Source of the DNA: WJMT01 sp964599635
GTDB taxonomy: Bacteria > Acidobacteriota > Aminicenantia > Aminicenantales > Aminicenantaceae
NCBI GenBank assembly: GCA_964599635.1
Contig: CAZRGM010000039.1
Coordinates: 62,001-126,000 of the forward strand
Direction: 5' to 3'
Length of the DNA stretch: 64,000 nucleotides
The notes beneath the pieces were generated by a model that had not been told where the DNA came from, did not search any database, and worked only from the letters and a program-made list of their open reading frames with translations. Below, in pieces: positions 43,049-52,506 of this stretch (the stretch's first letter is position 1; each line of letters opens with the position of its first letter). The position numbers and the translations under genes were made by a program.

Positions 43049-44464
43049 TTAAGATTCGTGAATATTTTGTAATGCCTTGATGGTTACGGGTTTAAAAGGG
43101 GGTCTTACTGAAAATAATCCGATGTCTTCAGGACTTTTGTGGCATAGAATTTGGAGGATATCATAAATAATGGGAGCGCAAATCCGACCTTGACACTGTC
43201 CCATGGTACAGCGGGTAAATATTTTAAGGCTATTAGGGTTGCGACAGCCCATTTGAATGGCATTCTTTATGCTTTGCATATCAATGTTTTCACATCGGCA
43301 TATAATGGTATCATCAGGAATCCCAAGAATTGTTTTGGGCTTGATCTGATAAAGAGAGTTGAAACATTTGACAAAACTCATGTGATGTTTTCTCTCTTTT
43401 TTTAATTTTTCAAGAAGGGGAGTCACTTTTTTCTTATCTTCCATGCCGAACTTTTGGAGAATGCTGTGAGCGGCAATTTTCCCTTCATTCAAAGATTTTT
43501 GGGCTCCACCGATTCCAGTAATTTCCCCTGCGGCTAGAATGTTGTCTTGGCTGGTCTCCATGGAATCATTAACCTTAACTATCCAGCCTCCTTTTTCTTG
43601 CGAGTATTCAAGTTGGCATCCTGCTAGCTGAGGAGCTTCTATATTCGCGACAAATCCATATCCGACCGCTAGAGCTTCTGTCTGGTATGTTTTCTCTGTT
43701 CCCTTTATCAATTCTCCATTCTTGTCAATTTTTCCAACAACCACTTCCTCAAGAGATTTTTCTCCTCTTGCTTCTATAACATGCCTTTGGTATTTTACAG
43801 GAACTTTAGAAAAATAAATTTTAGATAGATATCTTCCCCCTTCTGAAAATTTTGAGAACTGGTGAAAAATTTGGGGAAAAAACTTGATTTTATTCCAGAA
43901 TGGGGACTGTTCCATGATTCCTAACAGTTTTCCACCATTTTTTAGAAATTCATAAGCAGCTGCAAATAGAAATAGCCCAGATCCTGCTATGAGCATTTTT
44001 CGAGCAGGCAGGACACCAGAGCTCTTCATGAGGACCTGAATCATCCCGGTGGAGTAAACTCCTGGAAGAGTCCATCCTTTAAAAGGTAAAAATTTTTCTC
44101 TTGCCCCTGTAGCAAAAAGAAGAACGTCATATTTTAAAGAGAAGGTTTTTTCTCTATTGTATTCGATAAGGATTTCATTATTTTCATAGACTCCTAACAA
44201 AATCGTTTTGTTCATTAAGGTGATTTTTTGACTCTTTACTTTCTCTATGAAATTGAATCCAACTCTTTTTATTTTCTCTTGTTTTTCAGAAGGATATTCT
44301 CCTAATTCTTCCGGGATTTTTCTTAAGAGCTGCCCCCCAAAGTGGATGTTCTCATCAATAAGAAGGATGCTGAAATTGTAATCAGCCAAGATTTCAGCCG
44401 CTGTGATGCCTGAGAACCCGCTCCCAATGATAATGATATTGTATCGACTGTTATTTTTGATCAT
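43049..44464 (-). CDS. FAD-dependent oxidoreductase with BFD-like 2Fe-2S domain (HcnB/SoxA-like)
   Basis: 471 residues. Rossmann motif IIGSGFSGITAAEIL at the N-terminus, a second nucleotide site around AGSGLFLFAAAYEFL, and a C-terminal BFD-type iron-sulfur domain with IICRCEN, then FTRCTMGQCQGRIC. This is the subunit-B layout of heterotrimeric hydrogen cyanide synthase, opine dehydrogenases and dye-linked proline dehydrogenases. It oxidises an amino acid or derivative with the partner subunits. Its start overlaps the small ferredoxin-like gene by 14 bases; the catalytic-subunit homologue is transcribed divergently. Confidence 0.88.
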   Translation of the reverse strand: MIKNNSRYNIIIIGSGFSGITAAEILADYNFSILLIDENIHFGGQLLRKIPEELGEYPSEKQEKIKRVGFNFIEKVKSQKITLMNKTILLGVYENNEILIEYNREKTFSLKYDVLLFATGAREKFLPFKGWTLPGVYSTGMIQVLMKSSGVLPARKMLIAGSGLFLFAAAYEFLKNGGKLLGIMEQSPFWNKIKFFPQIFHQFSKFSEGGRYLSKIYFSKVPVKYQRHVIEARGEKSLEEVVVGKIDKNGELIKGTEKTYQTEALAVGYGFVANIEAPQLAGCQLEYSQEKGGWIVKVNDSMETSQDNILAAGEITGIGGAQKSLNEGKIAAHSILQKFGMEDKKKVTPLLEKLKKERKHHMSFVKCFNSLYQIKPKTILGIPDDTIICRCENIDMQSIKNAIQMGCRNPNSLKIFTRCTMGQCQGRICAPIIYDILQILCHKSPEDIGLFSVRPPFKPVTIKALQNIHES

Positions 44465-44738
44465 TTGTCTCTACAGTCATGCCTTCATGGACTTCGGTCA
44501 TACAGGCTCTGGTATTTGGAATACCGTCTATAGTCATTGTACATTCAAAGCAGATCCCCATGCCGCAGAAAGCTCCTCTTGGCTTATGACTTACAGGATT
44601 GGTTCTCATTATTTTATATCCTGATGCGATTAAAGCAGCCAAGACTGTTTCGCCTTTGTAGGCTATGATCTCTTTACCATCGACAATTAATTTGATTTTT
44701 TGTTTTCTTTTTATGGAATTGATTCTTAAGTCTTCCAT
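44451..44738 (-). CDS. 2Fe-2S subunit (HcnA-like)
   Basis: 95 residues, a stand-alone plant-type 2Fe-2S ferredoxin domain with FCGMGICFECTM and a further Cys in NTRACMTEV, the spacing of HcnA/SoxA-N proteins. It should sit beside the FAD subunit and pass electrons. It is the first gene of a two-gene unit and overlaps the next start by 14 bases. No strong ribosome site. Divergent spacing to the DAO-type gene is 132 bases. Confidence 0.87.
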   Translation of the reverse strand: MEDLRINSIKRKQKIKLIVDGKEIIAYKGETVLAALIASGYKIMRTNPVSHKPRGAFCGMGICFECTMTIDGIPNTRACMTEVHEGMTVETNDQK

Positions 44739-44870
44739 TTTTCCGGGTCTGATTTATGAAATTTTGAATCATTAGACTATCCCGTGTTCTTCAAATTGTC
44801 AAGCAGTGATTTGGTTTGACTTCACCTAGGAGCTGTGATAAAAAAATATAACTTTAATTCAGGTTAAAAA

Positions 44871-45995
44871 ATGAATAAAACATATGACTATGTTGTTATC
44901 GGTGCCGGAATAATAGGGATGACTACGGCTTACTATCTGAGTGATACCGGAGCTAAAATAGCTGTTATAGATAAGTCCTACATGGGTTCTGGATCAACTG
45001 GACGTTGTATTGCAGGTATACGGCAACAGTTCTCAACGGCTACTTCTATTGGAGTGATGAAAGAAAGTGTTTCTCTTTTTTCCCAGATGAAGGATGAATT
45101 CGGGTTTTCAGTTGAATTTTCAAAAAGCGGATATCTTCTTATGGCTCATAGTGAGGAGCTTCTGAGCACATTTGAATCTAATATCAAAGTGCAGAGAAAA
45201 GAGGGGGTCAATGTCTCCTTACTCAGCCCAAAAGAGATTTTATCCATAGTACCTAAACTGAATACGCAGGGCCTTTTAGGAGCCGCCTATTGTCCAGATG
45301 ATGGCCAGGCTTACCCGTTTTCGATTTTAAGGGGATATAAGACTAAAATTGATGAGAAAAAGGGGGATTTTTTTTTCTACAATCCTGTGGAGACTATTCA
45401 GAAACCCAAAAATTTTTTATTGACTTTAAAAGATGGAACCATTATTGAAGCAAACAAAGTTCTCTTAAGTGCAGGTCCCTGGACTAGAGATTTCGGTAAA
45501 AAAGTGGGATTGGACCTACCTTTTTATCCTGAAAGACATGAAGCCATTATCACGGAGAGAATACCAAAAATTATAGGGCCTATGCTGGTTGATTATCGGA
45601 AAGACGGATGTTATTTTCAGCAACTTTTAACGGGCCAAGTGATAGGCTGCTACACACCTGATCCCAATGTTCCAGGTATTAGATATGACAATTCACGCGA
45701 GTTTTTAATTGAAATGGCGAAAAGGATGATTCGACTTGTCCCTGAATTAGAAAAAGCGGCTGTCCTGCGGCAATGGGCTGGATGCTATACGATGACCCCA
45801 GACGGCAGCCCAATTGTAGACCAAAGCCCCATAGAAAATTTGTATATTGCCTCAGGTATGTCTGGGCATGGGTTTATGTTTAGTCCTGGGATCGGCAAAC
45901 ATCTTGCCTATTACATGATTCATGACAAGTGGGATATGGATTTCAGTGAGTTCTCTATCAATCGTACTTTCCGAAGTAAAGAAAGCCTTAAATAG
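44871..45995 (+). CDS. DAO-type FAD oxidoreductase (HcnC/proline dehydrogenase beta-like)
   Basis: 374 residues. VVIGAGIIGMTTAYYLS binds FAD; GSGSTGRCIAGIRQQFS and the C-terminal GCYTMTPDGSPIVDQSP and ASGMSGHGFMFSPGIG blocks are those of glycine/sarcosine/proline oxidases. With the two divergent genes it would make an HcnABC-like heterotrimeric amino-acid dehydrogenase. Substrate (proline, hydroxyproline, glycine or an opine) cannot be told. Electron acceptor is probably the quinone pool. Start ATG at 44871 follows GGTTAAAA, a weak site. Confidence 0.88.
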   Translation: MNKTYDYVVIGAGIIGMTTAYYLSDTGAKIAVIDKSYMGSGSTGRCIAGIRQQFSTATSIGVMKESVSLFSQMKDEFGFSVEFSKSGYLLMAHSEELLSTFESNIKVQRKEGVNVSLLSPKEILSIVPKLNTQGLLGAAYCPDDGQAYPFSILRGYKTKIDEKKGDFFFYNPVETIQKPKNFLLTLKDGTIIEANKVLLSAGPWTRDFGKKVGLDLPFYPERHEAIITERIPKIIGPMLVDYRKDGCYFQQLLTGQVIGCYTPDPNVPGIRYDNSREFLIEMAKRMIRLVPELEKAAVLRQWAGCYTMTPDGSPIVDQSPIENLYIASGMSGHGFMFSPGIGKHLAYYMIHDKWDMDFSEFSINRTFRSKESLK

Positions 45996-46034
45996 ATTTC
46001 ATGGGGAACACTTGTTTATGCGTTTCCTATAGAG

Positions 46035-49000
46035 TTATTTTATTTTTTTATAAGGGGGTCTGTTTGGTTTTTCAGGTGGATTTTTCTCCAGTTCTTCAAG
46101 AACCCAGTGAATTGCTTTTTCAAGCTGAGGGTCATGACCGGTAAGAATTTCAGAGGGGGTCTGTTGGACTTTAATATCTGGAGGGACTCCTTCGTTTTCC
46201 ACGATCCATCCATCTTCTGTCCAAATAGCTAGATTTGGAGCGGTGACATATCCTCCATCCATAAGAACAGGGAATCCAAGTGTTCCTACGAGGCCTCCCC
46301 AGGTTCTTGTCCCTATAAGCTTCCCCAATTTAAATTTCCTAAACATCCAAGGGAGAAGATCTCCACCTGAGCCTGCAGATTCATTAATAAGCATAGCCTT
46401 GGGTCCCTGTATGGAAGCGCTTGGAGTTTTCAGATCTGCTCCGTATCTCATATTCCAGTAACACACATAGGGACGTTTTAGGATATCTATATAGTAATCA
46501 GCTACCGATCCTCCGCCGTTGAATCTCTCATCAATGATGATGGCATCCTTATGTGATTGGGGGAAGAAATATCTTTTAAAATAGGTATGTCCTAGAGTAG
46601 TTGTATTAGGCACATAAACATAGGCTACTCTTCCATTGGTTGCTGTGTTGACTTTATCAATATTGCTTTCTACCCAATCCCTGTTTCTCAGCGAATACTC
46701 ATTAGACAAAGGAACTACATTCAAATCTCGTGAATTTTTGCCTTCAGGATCTGAGCTGACGGTTATTTCAGTCAGTCGGTTAGCCGTGTTTTCAAAGAAT
46801 TTGAAAAGATTTTCGGGGGGCCTTACGGGCTTTCCATTAACGGCAATGAGGTATTCTCCCTCCACAACATCAACTCCGGGTTGAGTCAAAGGGGAACTAA
46901 GCTCTGGATTCCAATTAAGACCGCCGTAGACTTTTTTGAATTGATAACGGTTGTTTTCAATGGAATAATCGGCTCCTAAGAGTCCCACGGGGATCCTTTC
47001 TGTTTGGGTAAGAGTATCTCCGCCTCCGACTCTATGATGTCCGACTCCTAATTCACTGCACATCCATTGGATTATTCTATTTAGGTCCTGACGGCAGGAG
47101 AAGTCAGGAATGAACAGAGAATATTTGTCTAGCATTTTTTCCCAGTCCACTCCATGCATATTCGGATCATAAAAGTAATCTCGATTAATCCTCCATGCTT
47201 CATGAAAGATCTGCTTCCATTCCTTTTTGGGATCTATGAGAACTTCAATCGAGTCTGTGTTTAATTTTCCTTGACCGGGTTTTAGTTTATCGGAAATGGC
47301 AGTGATTCCAAAGTTTTGACCTGCAATGTAGAGGATTTTTTTACAGTCGGCTGATATTTTATATCCATTAACTCCAGACAAGATGACAGAATCCTTTCGT
47401 TTATCTAAATTGAATTGGTGGAGTTTTGTTTCTCGGGCATAAGGGCCTCTGCTGGTGGGTGGAGCTTCCAGATAAAATATTTGTCCGCTATCTCCCGTTT
47501 GAAGAGAGTAATAATTTCCTTCAGGGATAGGAAGGCTTAAAATGCGTTCATTGAGTCCTTCAAAATCAATATAAAATGGGATCTCTGCTTCTTTGTTTTT
47601 TTCCTGTTCAGGATGTTTCTTTTCTATTCCTTTTTCTTCATCACTTTCTTTGGCTAGGGGAGAGGGCAGGTCTTTCTGGAGAACAGCTAAATAGATAGCG
47701 TTTGTCATCACCATGTCTGCATTTGACATATCGAACCAATGCTTGACAGGGCCCGCATCAGTGGAAGCAAAAAAGTAAAGGTATTTACCAGAAGAATCAA
47801 ACACAGGATCACTCACTTCGCTTAAACCATCGGTTATGGGGTAGGATTTGTCTTGTTGAATGGAATATACATAAACTTTTTGAATGTAGGCTTTAGTGTT
47901 CAGAGTATAAGCGATCCAATTTGAATCAGGAGACCAGACTCCTCGAATGGTTTTAAGTCCTGAAGGTCCATAAAGATATTCGGAAGCAATTTTATGAGAT
48001 GTTTCTGTTTCTAGATCAAACCAGTAGAGACTCCAAGAATTATCTGTATAGGACAATTTTTTACTGTCTGGGGACCAGTAGGGTCTGTCATAAAAACCAG
48101 CACCTTTTATAGGGTATTTTTTTACATTTCCTTTGATTCCTGGATCTTTAATATGAAGACAGTACTCTCCGTTTTCATCGGAAAAATAAGCAATTTTTTT
48201 TCCATCTGGTGACCAGACCGGGCTTCTTTCATTAATTCCGGAAGTCTCTGTGAGATTGCGAAAATCTCCTTTTTCAGCAGGAAAAGTGACAATTTCTCCT
48301 CTAAATTCAAAAACAGCTCTTGCCCCAGTAGGAGAGATGTCCACGTTTCTTATGTATCGAGTTCCTTTAATATATCTGGGCCTTAACTCTAAAAGGTCTG
48401 TTGCGATTCCTATGCAAAGGCTTTCTACCGTTCCATTATGGATATCAAGGAGATGAAGTGTTCCTTTCTGTTCAAAAATGATTTTATCCTCACTTGAGGA
48501 GGCGGCCGTTATAGGATAGTCTTTATAATCTGTAAGTTGTTTTATTTGTCGGGATTTTGAATTAAAAGAAAATAAATTGAATTCGCCATTTCTGTCAGAC
48601 CTGAAGTAGATCTTGTCTTGGATCCACATAGGGTCTGTATCATTGCACCTGCCTTCAGGTTGAGGAATTTTTTCTATAGAGCTGTCGTTTAAAGTCATAA
48701 TCCATATTCTAGAAAAAGTTCCTCCTCTGTAGTGCTTCCACTGAAGAAAAGCTTCTCTAAAAGGAGTATAAGCTACTTTTTCTCCGTTTGGGGAATAGGA
48801 AACTTTGTGAACATAGGGAATTTTTTCTGGAACGGGCACTTCTCCATCTATTGGAACTTTATAAAGATGGCTGCGGGCACCAGTGAAAGAGAAACGAGAA
48901 GACATAAAAACCACATATTTTCCATCAGGAGTGAAAGTTCTGACTATATCTGGATAAGGATGCCAGGTGAGCCGTTTTGGAATTCCTCCTTGAGAGGGGA

Positions 49001-49295
49001 TGATATAAACATCGGTGTTTCCGTCATACTCTCCGCTAAAGGCAATCCATTTTCCATCAGGGGAGAAAACTGGATATGATTCCACTCCTTTATGAGAAGT
49101 CAAACGGCGAACATGCTTTCCTTGTAAATCAGCAGTCCATAAGTCATTAGAATATGAAAACACAATATATTCTTGACTTATGGCAGGGTGTGTCAGCATT
49201 TTAGTATTATTTGTGTCGATTCCTTTTAGTGAAGAGGGAAGGGTTAATAAACAAAATATCAATAAAATACAGAATAACGGATATAAATTTTTCAT
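46035..49295 (-). CDS. Tricorn-type S41 peptidase with N-terminal beta-propellers
   Basis: 1086 residues with a signal peptide (ending SSLKG). Residues about 30-560 hold PD40/WD40-like blades (SPDGKWIAFSG, TPDGKYVVFMS, SPDGKKIAYFS, SPDSNWIAYTL), corresponding to the six- and seven-bladed propellers of tricorn. The core domain and a PDZ (about 770-850) precede the S41 protease, where NESAGSGGDLLPW holds the nucleophile Ser and GTRTWGGLVG the following loop. Archaeal tricorn is cytosolic; this one appears exported. It degrades peptides to short products. Repeat copy C begins 52 bases upstream of the start. Confidence 0.9.
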   Translation of the reverse strand: MKNLYPLFCILLIFCLLTLPSSLKGIDTNNTKMLTHPAISQEYIVFSYSNDLWTADLQGKHVRRLTSHKGVESYPVFSPDGKWIAFSGEYDGNTDVYIIPSQGGIPKRLTWHPYPDIVRTFTPDGKYVVFMSSRFSFTGARSHLYKVPIDGEVPVPEKIPYVHKVSYSPNGEKVAYTPFREAFLQWKHYRGGTFSRIWIMTLNDSSIEKIPQPEGRCNDTDPMWIQDKIYFRSDRNGEFNLFSFNSKSRQIKQLTDYKDYPITAASSSEDKIIFEQKGTLHLLDIHNGTVESLCIGIATDLLELRPRYIKGTRYIRNVDISPTGARAVFEFRGEIVTFPAEKGDFRNLTETSGINERSPVWSPDGKKIAYFSDENGEYCLHIKDPGIKGNVKKYPIKGAGFYDRPYWSPDSKKLSYTDNSWSLYWFDLETETSHKIASEYLYGPSGLKTIRGVWSPDSNWIAYTLNTKAYIQKVYVYSIQQDKSYPITDGLSEVSDPVFDSSGKYLYFFASTDAGPVKHWFDMSNADMVMTNAIYLAVLQKDLPSPLAKESDEEKGIEKKHPEQEKNKEAEIPFYIDFEGLNERILSLPIPEGNYYSLQTGDSGQIFYLEAPPTSRGPYARETKLHQFNLDKRKDSVILSGVNGYKISADCKKILYIAGQNFGITAISDKLKPGQGKLNTDSIEVLIDPKKEWKQIFHEAWRINRDYFYDPNMHGVDWEKMLDKYSLFIPDFSCRQDLNRIIQWMCSELGVGHHRVGGGDTLTQTERIPVGLLGADYSIENNRYQFKKVYGGLNWNPELSSPLTQPGVDVVEGEYLIAVNGKPVRPPENLFKFFENTANRLTEITVSSDPEGKNSRDLNVVPLSNEYSLRNRDWVESNIDKVNTATNGRVAYVYVPNTTTLGHTYFKRYFFPQSHKDAIIIDERFNGGGSVADYYIDILKRPYVCYWNMRYGADLKTPSASIQGPKAMLINESAGSGGDLLPWMFRKFKLGKLIGTRTWGGLVGTLGFPVLMDGGYVTAPNLAIWTEDGWIVENEGVPPDIKVQQTPSEILTGHDPQLEKAIHWVLEELEKNPPEKPNRPPYKKIK

Positions 49296-49343
49296 TTTTT
49301 ACTCCCTGTGATCCATAAATTTATAATTTTTTATACCATATAA

Positions 49344-49569
49344 TAAACCTGGATTATTCATGAGTCAATATTGCAGAAAGCTTAAAGAAATTCAGGTGTG
49401 GATGAATTTCCTATTGACTCGCATGAAAGGTAAAAAAAATGGCTGTTTAAATTAAAAACGTAAACATAAAAGATGTTCCAGTCATTGTTATTGAAAAAAG
49501 TTTTGCATATTGTTGAAAACGAAATAATCATGGATACATCGCCATTTTTTTAGGAATATTACAGTTAAA
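49344..49569 (+). mobile_element. MITE-like element, copy C (218 bp plus TAAA flanks)
   Basis: 49348-49565. It starts CCTGGATTATTCATGAGTCA, and its last third aligns with copy A (GTTCCAGTCATTGTTATTGA, then ATCATGGATACATCGCC). The right terminus is degraded to ATTACAGT. TAAA on both sides fits a 4-bp duplication. About 33 internal bases are missing relative to A and B. It is the most diverged full-ended copy. Confidence 0.75.
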
Positions 49570-49639
49570 TCAAAGGAACAGATCTCAATATTGTTTGTTA
49601 AAATATCACCCCTCGATTCATCTTAAGAGGCGATTGCAA

Positions 49640-49668
49640 TTGACAGAATAAAAATGAGATATTATAAA
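49640..49668 (+). promoter_or_regulatory. Strong sigma-70 promoter for the HD-GYP gene
   Basis: TTGACA, 17-base spacer, TATAAA, about 90 bases before the ATG at 49762. The rest of the gap 49570-49761 shows nothing else recognisable. Confidence 0.65.
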
Positions 49669-49761
49669 AAAAAATGAAGATAACGGAAATTTGGGGGATA
49701 GAGAAGATTTTGAGAATCTATCTTCATTATACGAAGATTATTTATTTAAAAGGGTTTTAAA

Positions 49762-51756
49762 ATGGACGAAGATGAAAAAAAAACTAGGTTTTTAGACGAT
49801 TTGGATCGAGTCCGCAGACAGATATCAGAAATAGAGGAAGTTGAACTTGAGAGAGCCAAAACAGAGCGGGCTTTAAAGGAAGAAAAGGGATACCTTAGTC
49901 ATTTATTAGAGGAACTTTCAACTGGGATTTTATCTGTAAATGTTCAGGGGGAGGTTAAATTTATAAATTCTGCAACAGTGAAAAAGTTGAGAATGGATAT
50001 GGCGAATGAAACAGAAAGAATTGATGTATGGAAACATCCTGTTTTTGTTCAATCAGGAATATCAAAAGGAATAAGAAACTGCCTAGATACTCAAAAGAAG
50101 AGCACAATTGAATCTTTGTATAAAGAAAAGACGGGGAAGAAGAATTACTTTAAAATAAATTTCACTCCTCTTTTTAATAAAGATGGATCCATAAATGGAG
50201 TTATGGTTATGATAGAGGATGTGTCAGAGAAAAAGAAAGTTGAGACAGATTTAAAACAAAAGCTTGAATTTGAAGAATTTATGTCAAAAATTTTATCTAA
50301 ATTAATAGATTTCAAAGAAGTTCATAGTTCGTTTAAAAGTGTTTTTATAGACATAGGGAAAAAATTGAGTTCTGACTGGGTTGGATTATTCCTCTTCAAT
50401 GAAGATAATCATCATGTGGCCCATTGCACTTATGAATGGCACAGGGGAGAAGCTGGTTTACAGCCTAAAGAGAGAAGAAATATACCTTTGGATGAACTTT
50501 CATGGATGAAGGAAAAGTTTAATAAGAAAGAGTCAGTGCAAATTGAAAAAACTTCAGAAATGAATAGCCCCCAAAAGTCTGTTTTGAAGTTATGGTTGAG
50601 TGAGAAAGCTTTATCTTTTGTCGCAGTTCCTGTGCATTATGAAGATCAATTAATAGGGTTTATGGCATTGGAATGGATCACAGAATATGGGAAATGGACA
50701 GAGTTAGATATTTCTATCTTAATGGAAGTATCTCATAATCTGGGTTATGTCTTAGGGCAAAAGAAGGCTGATGAAACCAAAATGAAAGCAAATGATAGGT
50801 TTTATATGCTTGCCCAAGCTGGGTTTGAAGCCATCGTTATTCTGAAAGAAGGAATCGTCGCGGATGCGAATCATGCAGCGAGCTCTCTTTTTGAATACAA
50901 ACCTTCTGAATATATTGGGAAAGATTTATCAATTTTTTTTGATTCAAATGAAAAAAAGGTCATAGAGGGTTATATGATGAGTTCAAAATCACATCCTCTT
51001 GAATCAAAAGGAATTAAAAAGAGTGGAGAAGTGATCCCTATTGAAATTTTCACTAAAACTTTGCTTGCTGGGGATGAACAGAGGAAGGTATTAGGAATAA
51101 GAGATATGACGGGTAGAGAAAAAATAGAAAAAGATAGTGAAGAGAGATATGAGAAATTAAAGAAAACTATGGAAGGTATTGTTAAAGCTTTAGCATCGAG
51201 CATTGAATTTAAAGACCCTTATACGGCAGGGCATATGCAGAGGGTAACAAGGCTTTCTTGTGCCATTGCTGAAGAAATGGGAATTTCTAAAGAACGCATA
51301 GAGGGTTTAAGGATTGCAGCAAGTATTCATGATATAGGGAAAATCGGTGTTCCAGCAGAGATACTTAATAAACCAGATAAGCTTACAGAAGCGGAACGTA
51401 TGATTGTGGAAAGTCATCCAAAGACGGGATATGATATATTAAAAAATATTAATTTTCCTTGGCCGGTAGCGGATATTGTTCTTCAGCATCACGAAAGGAT
51501 GGATGGCTCGGGATATCCTTCTGGATTATCTGGAGATGAAATATTGATGGAATCAAGAATTATAGGAGTTGCGGATATTGTGGAAGCTTTGACTTCCAGA
51601 AGGCCGCACAGATCTGCTCTCGAAAAAGGAAGCTTTATCAATGAATTGAAGAAAAATAAAAAAATTCTATATGATCCTGATGTTGTGAATGCCTGCTTGA
51701 AAGTAATCAATAACAAGCATTTTTCTTTTCAGACTTTTAATCTGGAGAATTCATAA
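49762..51756 (+). CDS. PAS-GAF-PAS-HD-GYP signalling protein
   Basis: 664 residues, no membrane segment. A short N-terminal coiled coil, PAS (about 42-155), GAF (about 165-335), a second PAS (about 345-455) and HD-GYP (about 465-650). The phosphodiesterase site is complete: SIHDIGKIGVP, then QHHERMDGSGYP with the HHE and GYP triads. HD-GYP enzymes hydrolyse cyclic di-GMP to pGpG or GMP. The PAS and GAF modules presumably sense a cytoplasmic ligand. No receiver domain or kinase neighbour. It stands alone with its own promoter. Confidence 0.93.
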   Translation: MDEDEKKTRFLDDLDRVRRQISEIEEVELERAKTERALKEEKGYLSHLLEELSTGILSVNVQGEVKFINSATVKKLRMDMANETERIDVWKHPVFVQSGISKGIRNCLDTQKKSTIESLYKEKTGKKNYFKINFTPLFNKDGSINGVMVMIEDVSEKKKVETDLKQKLEFEEFMSKILSKLIDFKEVHSSFKSVFIDIGKKLSSDWVGLFLFNEDNHHVAHCTYEWHRGEAGLQPKERRNIPLDELSWMKEKFNKKESVQIEKTSEMNSPQKSVLKLWLSEKALSFVAVPVHYEDQLIGFMALEWITEYGKWTELDISILMEVSHNLGYVLGQKKADETKMKANDRFYMLAQAGFEAIVILKEGIVADANHAASSLFEYKPSEYIGKDLSIFFDSNEKKVIEGYMMSSKSHPLESKGIKKSGEVIPIEIFTKTLLAGDEQRKVLGIRDMTGREKIEKDSEERYEKLKKTMEGIVKALASSIEFKDPYTAGHMQRVTRLSCAIAEEMGISKERIEGLRIAASIHDIGKIGVPAEILNKPDKLTEAERMIVESHPKTGYDILKNINFPWPVADIVLQHHERMDGSGYPSGLSGDEILMESRIIGVADIVEALTSRRPHRSALEKGSFINELKKNKKILYDPDVVNACLKVINNKHFSFQTFNLENS

Positions 51757-51771
51757 GGAGCAGAGGTTATT

Positions 51772-52440
51772 TTAATTAAAAACATCTTTTAAAAGAGGGA
51801 CTAAGTTCAACGCATAATCAATTTCTTTCAAGGGGATTTCGTTATTTTTTGATATTTCAGTAAATCGTCCATCCTTATTGCTGTCTTTGGTTACTATGAG
51901 TAAATCTGAATATGGGGCCACAGCATCGATCATCCTTTCATTGTCACTTCCTGGAGCTCCTCTTTTGGAGACACCCCCAACATGTATTCCGATAATAAAT
52001 ATATTGTTCTTTTTACAGTAGTCTATGATATTTTTCAGTCTATTGACTTCATCAGCCACGGTCAGACCTGAAGCGCCCATGCCTTTCAGGCTGGCACCGA
52101 TTGCAAACATGATCGTTTTATAACCAGTTCCTTCAGGATATTTGTTCAGGTCAGTATTGATTTCCACATGAAAACCAGGTTCAGATTCTTTCCCTCCTAG
52201 GCCAACTCCTTCACTTATCATATCTACATCAGGGACATCACAATAATCATACATGACGCCTGCTTCTTCACAGACTATATTCAGAGTTGTGACATCAGGG
52301 CTTTGCCCTGCAGAAGTATTAAGCAGAGGAAGCTGTGCCTTTGGTAACTCTTGAGAGTAATGAGAGCTAACATTTAACATAAAGATAAAGCTGAACAGGC
52401 ATAGAGTGATAATCATTGCTTTTAGTTTTATTTTTTTCAT
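51772..52440 (-). CDS. Secreted protein of unknown function with EF-hand-like loop (possibly DUF6305)
   Basis: 222 residues from the ATG at 52440, six bases after AAAGGAG; the longer frame (from 52473) places that site inside the coding region. A signal peptide ends near VSSHYSQ. A calcium-loop-like DSNKDGRFTEI follows VTK near residue 180. The fold looks alpha/beta, with an IFIIGIHVGGVSKRGAPGSD block. I recall such sequences as DUF6305 but could not check. Last gene of the four-gene permease/hydrolase locus, 66 bases after the hydrolase gene. A periplasmic binding or processing partner is possible. Confidence 0.72.
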   Translation of the reverse strand: MKKIKLKAMIITLCLFSFIFMLNVSSHYSQELPKAQLPLLNTSAGQSPDVTTLNIVCEEAGVMYDYCDVPDVDMISEGVGLGGKESEPGFHVEINTDLNKYPEGTGYKTIMFAIGASLKGMGASGLTVADEVNRLKNIIDYCKKNNIFIIGIHVGGVSKRGAPGSDNERMIDAVAPYSDLLIVTKDSNKDGRFTEISKNNEIPLKEIDYALNLVPLLKDVFN

Positions 52441-52506
52441 CTTTTTTTCTCCTTTTTCATTTGGATTATTCATTATAAAAATCTATACTTATAATAAGAT
52501 TTAATC

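Noticed and set aside
44750..44870. Possible further element end near TTCAGGTTAAA
   Set aside because: Match limited to about ten bases, with no opposite terminus.
43049..45995. Hydrogen cyanide synthase
   Set aside because: Subunit layout fits, but proline, opine and sarcosine-type dehydrogenases share it; nothing points to glycine or cyanide.
52441..52473. TIR-like ATGAATAATCCAAATG upstream of the secreted protein
   Set aside because: Only about 12 bases resemble the element end, no partner end is nearby and no duplication is visible; chance is likely.
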